A stretch of DNA of 9,432 bases from Betaproteobacteria bacterium TMED156 (GTDB lineage Bacteria > Pseudomonadota > Gammaproteobacteria > Burkholderiales > Burkholderiaceae_A). The notes below the pieces were generated by a model. That model ran no database searches, was not told the DNA's origin, and saw only the letters and a program-made list of their open reading frames with translations. Both the position numbers and the translations under genes were made by a program. This document shows positions 7,234-9,432 of the stretch, one piece after another. The stretch is taken from the NCBI GenBank assembly GCA_002171155.1, contig NHHF01000066.1:1-9432 (forward strand). Reading direction: 5' to 3'. Position 1 is the stretch's first letter. Every line of letters starts with the position of its first letter.

Positions 7234-8733
7234 CTATGGTTTGATAGGGATGAAAAGAGCTTCCCCACCTCTTCGAATTAAAAAAATAACAGACTTATCT
7301 CTATTTAGTTTCGCTAAAACTTTAGAAAATTGATCAACTGAGGAAATATCGTTATTGTTTATTGAAACTACGATATCCCCTTTGAAAAGACCAGATCGTC
7401 CGGCTAAACCTTCAACAGCAGATATCACCACACCACCTGGTAGACCAAGTCTATTAAGAATATTCTTTGGAACATCACCAACAGCTAAACCTAACCAGTC
7501 AAATGAGGTTGTTTTTGGCTTAGATGGAGGATTTTGGACTTGTGCAATCTTTTCACGTGGTTTAAGTTCATCAACCTTAACAGCAAGAGATAAGACTTGC
7601 CCTTTTCGCCAAAGATCAATTTTGGCAATTGTTCCCGGTTTAGTGCTTCCCACAATCCTAGGTAGGTCAGATACTCTTTGTATTTTCTTACCTTGAAAAT
7701 TCAAAACTATATCTCCAGGTTTGATTCCAGCTGGATCCGAGGGGCCGTCAGGGTCAACGCTCCTTACCACAGCACCAGTTGGTTTAGGGAAACCCAATGC
7801 ATCGGCAACATCTTTAGTCACTTCTCCTATTAGAACACCGATACGTCCCCTTATGACACGACCGGTTTTTCTAAGTTGACTAGCAACTAGATTAGCTTCA
7901 TCTATAGGAATAGCAAAAGAAATCCCCATAAATCCTCCCGTACGGCTATAAATTTGAGAATTTATTCCTATTACTTCTCCTTTCAAATTTAAAAGAGGTC
8001 CTCCCGAATTACCTGGGTTAACTGCAACATCTGTCTGGATAAAAGGCAAATAATCCCCAGTATCTCTACCTAATGCACTAACTATTCCCGCAGTAACAGT
8101 ATTTTCAAGACCAAAGGGTGAACCAATAGCAAGCACCCATTCTCCAACTTTAATTATTGAAGGGTTTCCACTTTTTAAAAAAGGAAAATTGGTTCCTTGT
8201 ATTTTAAGCAGAGCGACATCAGTTCTTTGATCAGATCCTATAACTTCTGCAGAAAATTCTCTCCTGTCTGGTAATGTAACAATGACCTCGTCAGCTCCCG
8301 AAACAACATGGTGGTTAGATAAAACAAAGCCATCAGGACTAATAATAAAACCGCTTCCGACACCCCTGGGAATTTGACCTCTAGGAGATCCACCTCTATT
8401 TGGAGGAATTTGGTTAGGAGATTGACCAGGTGATCTTCCTGGAGGGAAAAATCTTTTAAAAAACTCATACATAGGATCGTTTTCATCTAATTCAGGTATT
8501 TGAGGAAAACCTGGTGGTCGAGAACTACTTGAGGAATTTTTTTGAGTAGTTCTAATGTTAACAACTGCAGGACTTGTAATTTCAACTAATTCTGTAAAGT
8601 CAGGAAAAGCTTTATCATTAGCTAAAGCATAATTAAAAAAAGGGTTAATTGTTGTAACTATGGAAATATTTAGGAATAAAAAAAATGCAGGTATATAAAT
8701 TTTCATAAATGATTCAAATATTTTTTGTTTCAC
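7234..8733 (-). CDS. mucD: Periplasmic serine endoprotease MucD (DegP/DegQ family)
   Basis: MucD is an HtrA-family periplasmic protease that degrades misfolded envelope proteins and tempers the sigma-E response. From a GTG at 8733 it has 499 residues. A signal peptide has a hydrophobic core at about 12-29 and a likely cleavage after ALA (38). The trypsin-like domain shows the triad H142 (in SNHHVV), D172 (in RTDVALLKI) and S243 (in NPGNSGGPL). Two PDZ domains follow, at about 290-388 and 408-497. A Ser/Pro/Gly/Arg-rich linker (66-125) precedes the protease core and contains the conserved acidic-aromatic DPMYEFFKRFF. An ATG at 8706 would remove nine residues and leave a better-proportioned signal peptide; neither start has a ribosome site, and I kept the GTG because it lies only 2 bp after rseB. 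degQ is an equally used name for this family. Confidence 0.95.
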   Translation of the reverse strand: MKQKIFESFMKIYIPAFFLFLNISIVTTINPFFNYALANDKAFPDFTELVEITSPAVVNIRTTQKNSSSSSRPPGFPQIPELDENDPMYEFFKRFFPPGRSPGQSPNQIPPNRGGSPRGQIPRGVGSGFIISPDGFVLSNHHVVSGADEVIVTLPDRREFSAEVIGSDQRTDVALLKIQGTNFPFLKSGNPSIIKVGEWVLAIGSPFGLENTVTAGIVSALGRDTGDYLPFIQTDVAVNPGNSGGPLLNLKGEVIGINSQIYSRTGGFMGISFAIPIDEANLVASQLRKTGRVIRGRIGVLIGEVTKDVADALGFPKPTGAVVRSVDPDGPSDPAGIKPGDIVLNFQGKKIQRVSDLPRIVGSTKPGTIAKIDLWRKGQVLSLAVKVDELKPREKIAQVQNPPSKPKTTSFDWLGLAVGDVPKNILNRLGLPGGVVISAVEGLAGRSGLFKGDIVVSINNNDISSVDQFSKVLAKLNRDKSVIFLIRRGGEALFIPIKP

Positions 8734-8735
8734 AA

Positions 8736-9432
8736 TCAGTCAACACTTAATTTATTAAAAAAATACTTAATGGTTTCTTTAGGAACACATCCGCCAACAT
8801 ATAGAGGTTTATTATCTTTTAAACCAACTTTTTCAGACATACATCCATTTGATCTTTGGAAAATTTTGATTGGACGAACGCTGTTTTGAGTTACTACTGA
8901 TACTATAGCAACACCATCTGAAAAAAGACACTGCTGATGTACCAGACTTGTGTCATATTTTACTTTTGAATTGTGATATTTTGTATCAAGACAATTTATG
9001 AAAGAAAATCCACTAGAGCCAAAATAATCAAATAAACTGTTGGGACTACCATTTCTAATGGAAGAAATATAAATTTTTCTCCAATTTTTGCTATCTTGGG
9101 TAGAGAAATTCAAATTAAGTTGCTTTTTTGGATCGATGGAAATGTCTGCAAAAAATTCTTTTTTTAATACTTTATTTGCTCCATCAAAGTAATGCAACTT
9201 AAGTATCAAGCCTGTTTCAGAACAAACCCAAAATTTAACACCCCATCTGAGACCATCTTTGGATTTTAGCTCAAATACATGAGTTTTTTTGTTAGCGATT
9301 TTATTACTTGACAAACCAAGCTTGCGAAGGTTGTAAAATTTTAGAACCAAATCTAAATCTTCAAGCAAAAAATTTGGGAAAACAGGAGTTAGATTATTGT
9401 AAATTTTAATTAATTTGTCATCAGAAAAGTAC
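8736..9432 (-). CDS. rseB: Sigma-E regulatory protein RseB/MucB, 5' end cut by window edge
   Basis: RseB is a periplasmic protein that binds the anti-sigma factor RseA and shields it from DegS until envelope-stress signals displace it. The frame stays open to the right edge, so the 231 residues seen lack roughly the first third of a normal protein of about 320, including the signal peptide. Seen are YNLRKLG (near visible residue 33), the RWGVKFWV...ETGLILK strand pair typical of the lipid-binding LolA-like domain, and a C-terminal domain starting near VHQQCLFSDGVAIVSVV. The sequence is divergent, but its place directly before mucD supports the call. It ends TGA, two bases before the mucD GTG. 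Five cysteines are present (visible positions 70, 147, 168, 197 and 215), which is notable for a periplasmic protein. rseA and rpoE are expected beyond the edge but are not seen. Confidence 0.85.
   Translation of the reverse strand, partial: YFSDDKLIKIYNNLTPVFPNFLLEDLDLVLKFYNLRKLGLSSNKIANKKTHVFELKSKDGLRWGVKFWVCSETGLILKLHYFDGANKVLKKEFFADISIDPKKQLNLNFSTQDSKNWRKIYISSIRNGSPNSLFDYFGSSGFSFINCLDTKYHNSKVKYDTSLVHQQCLFSDGVAIVSVVTQNSVRPIKIFQRSNGCMSEKVGLKDNKPLYVGGCVPKETIKYFFNKLSVD

Noticed and set aside
515..7696. Several plus-strand open frames of 60-113 codons (515-721, 966-1184, 1720-1902, 5153-5482, 7355-7696, for example)
   Set aside because: Each lies antisense within a well-identified minus-strand gene, has no recognisable motif or ribosome site, and there is no free space for an independent gene.
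8238..8486. An 82-codon open frame on the minus strand inside mucD
   Set aside because: It lies wholly in another frame of mucD, over the biased Pro/Gly/Ser linker and the start of the protease domain, and resembles no family. It is a shadow of the gene's composition.
1..9432. Mobile element, phage, CRISPR or defence system
   Set aside because: Every stretch is covered by core housekeeping genes in a conserved order. No transposase, integrase, direct repeat array or tRNA-like sequence was seen.

Overview
The window is a compact, AT-rich bacterial chromosome segment with every gene on the minus strand, so transcription runs from right to left. In that direction the order is rseB (5' end off the right edge), mucD, lepA, lepB, rnc, era, recO, pdxJ, acpS and nagZ (3' end off the left edge). 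This joins the tail of a sigma-E/anti-sigma module (rpoE-rseA-rseB-mucD) to the classical lepA-lepB-rnc-era-recO-pdxJ-acpS cluster, with nagZ after acpS. That arrangement, and the PdxJ, RNase III, LepA and MucD sequences, point to a betaproteobacterium. The low GC, tiny intergenic gaps and lack of accessory genes suggest a streamlined lineage, for example a low-GC freshwater or marine Methylophilaceae-like organism. The taxon is an inference; the gene identities are secure.

Envelope-stress part (7234-9432): RseB is the periplasmic co-regulator that controls access to the anti-sigma factor RseA. MucD is a secreted trypsin-like protease with two PDZ domains that clears misfolded envelope proteins. 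LepA (EF4), a ribosomal GTPase, follows directly and shares the end of its upstream neighbour with no spacer.

Core part (943-7233): LepB removes signal peptides. RNase III and Era act in rRNA maturation and 30S assembly. RecO serves RecFOR recombination repair. PdxJ closes the pyridoxine 5'-phosphate ring, and AcpS loads the phosphopantetheine arm onto acyl carrier protein. NagZ (1-933) recycles peptidoglycan muropeptides.

Most junctions are 0-18 bp or overlap. The exceptions are rnc-era (50 bp) and era-recO (71 bp). Few starts have a recognisable Shine-Dalgarno sequence, and non-ATG starts occur at lepA, recO and probably mucD. Translational coupling is therefore likely along the run. TAA, TAG and TGA all serve as stops, so the standard bacterial code applies. 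No stretch of 300 bases lacks a gene. I see no RNA gene, mobile element, CRISPR array or convincing terminator.

I did not find a novel system. The points worth a second look are small: an unusual Era switch I sequence, two flush same-frame amber junctions, the absence of a DUF4845 gene between lepB and rnc, a cysteine-rich RseB fragment, and a possible promoter ahead of recO.
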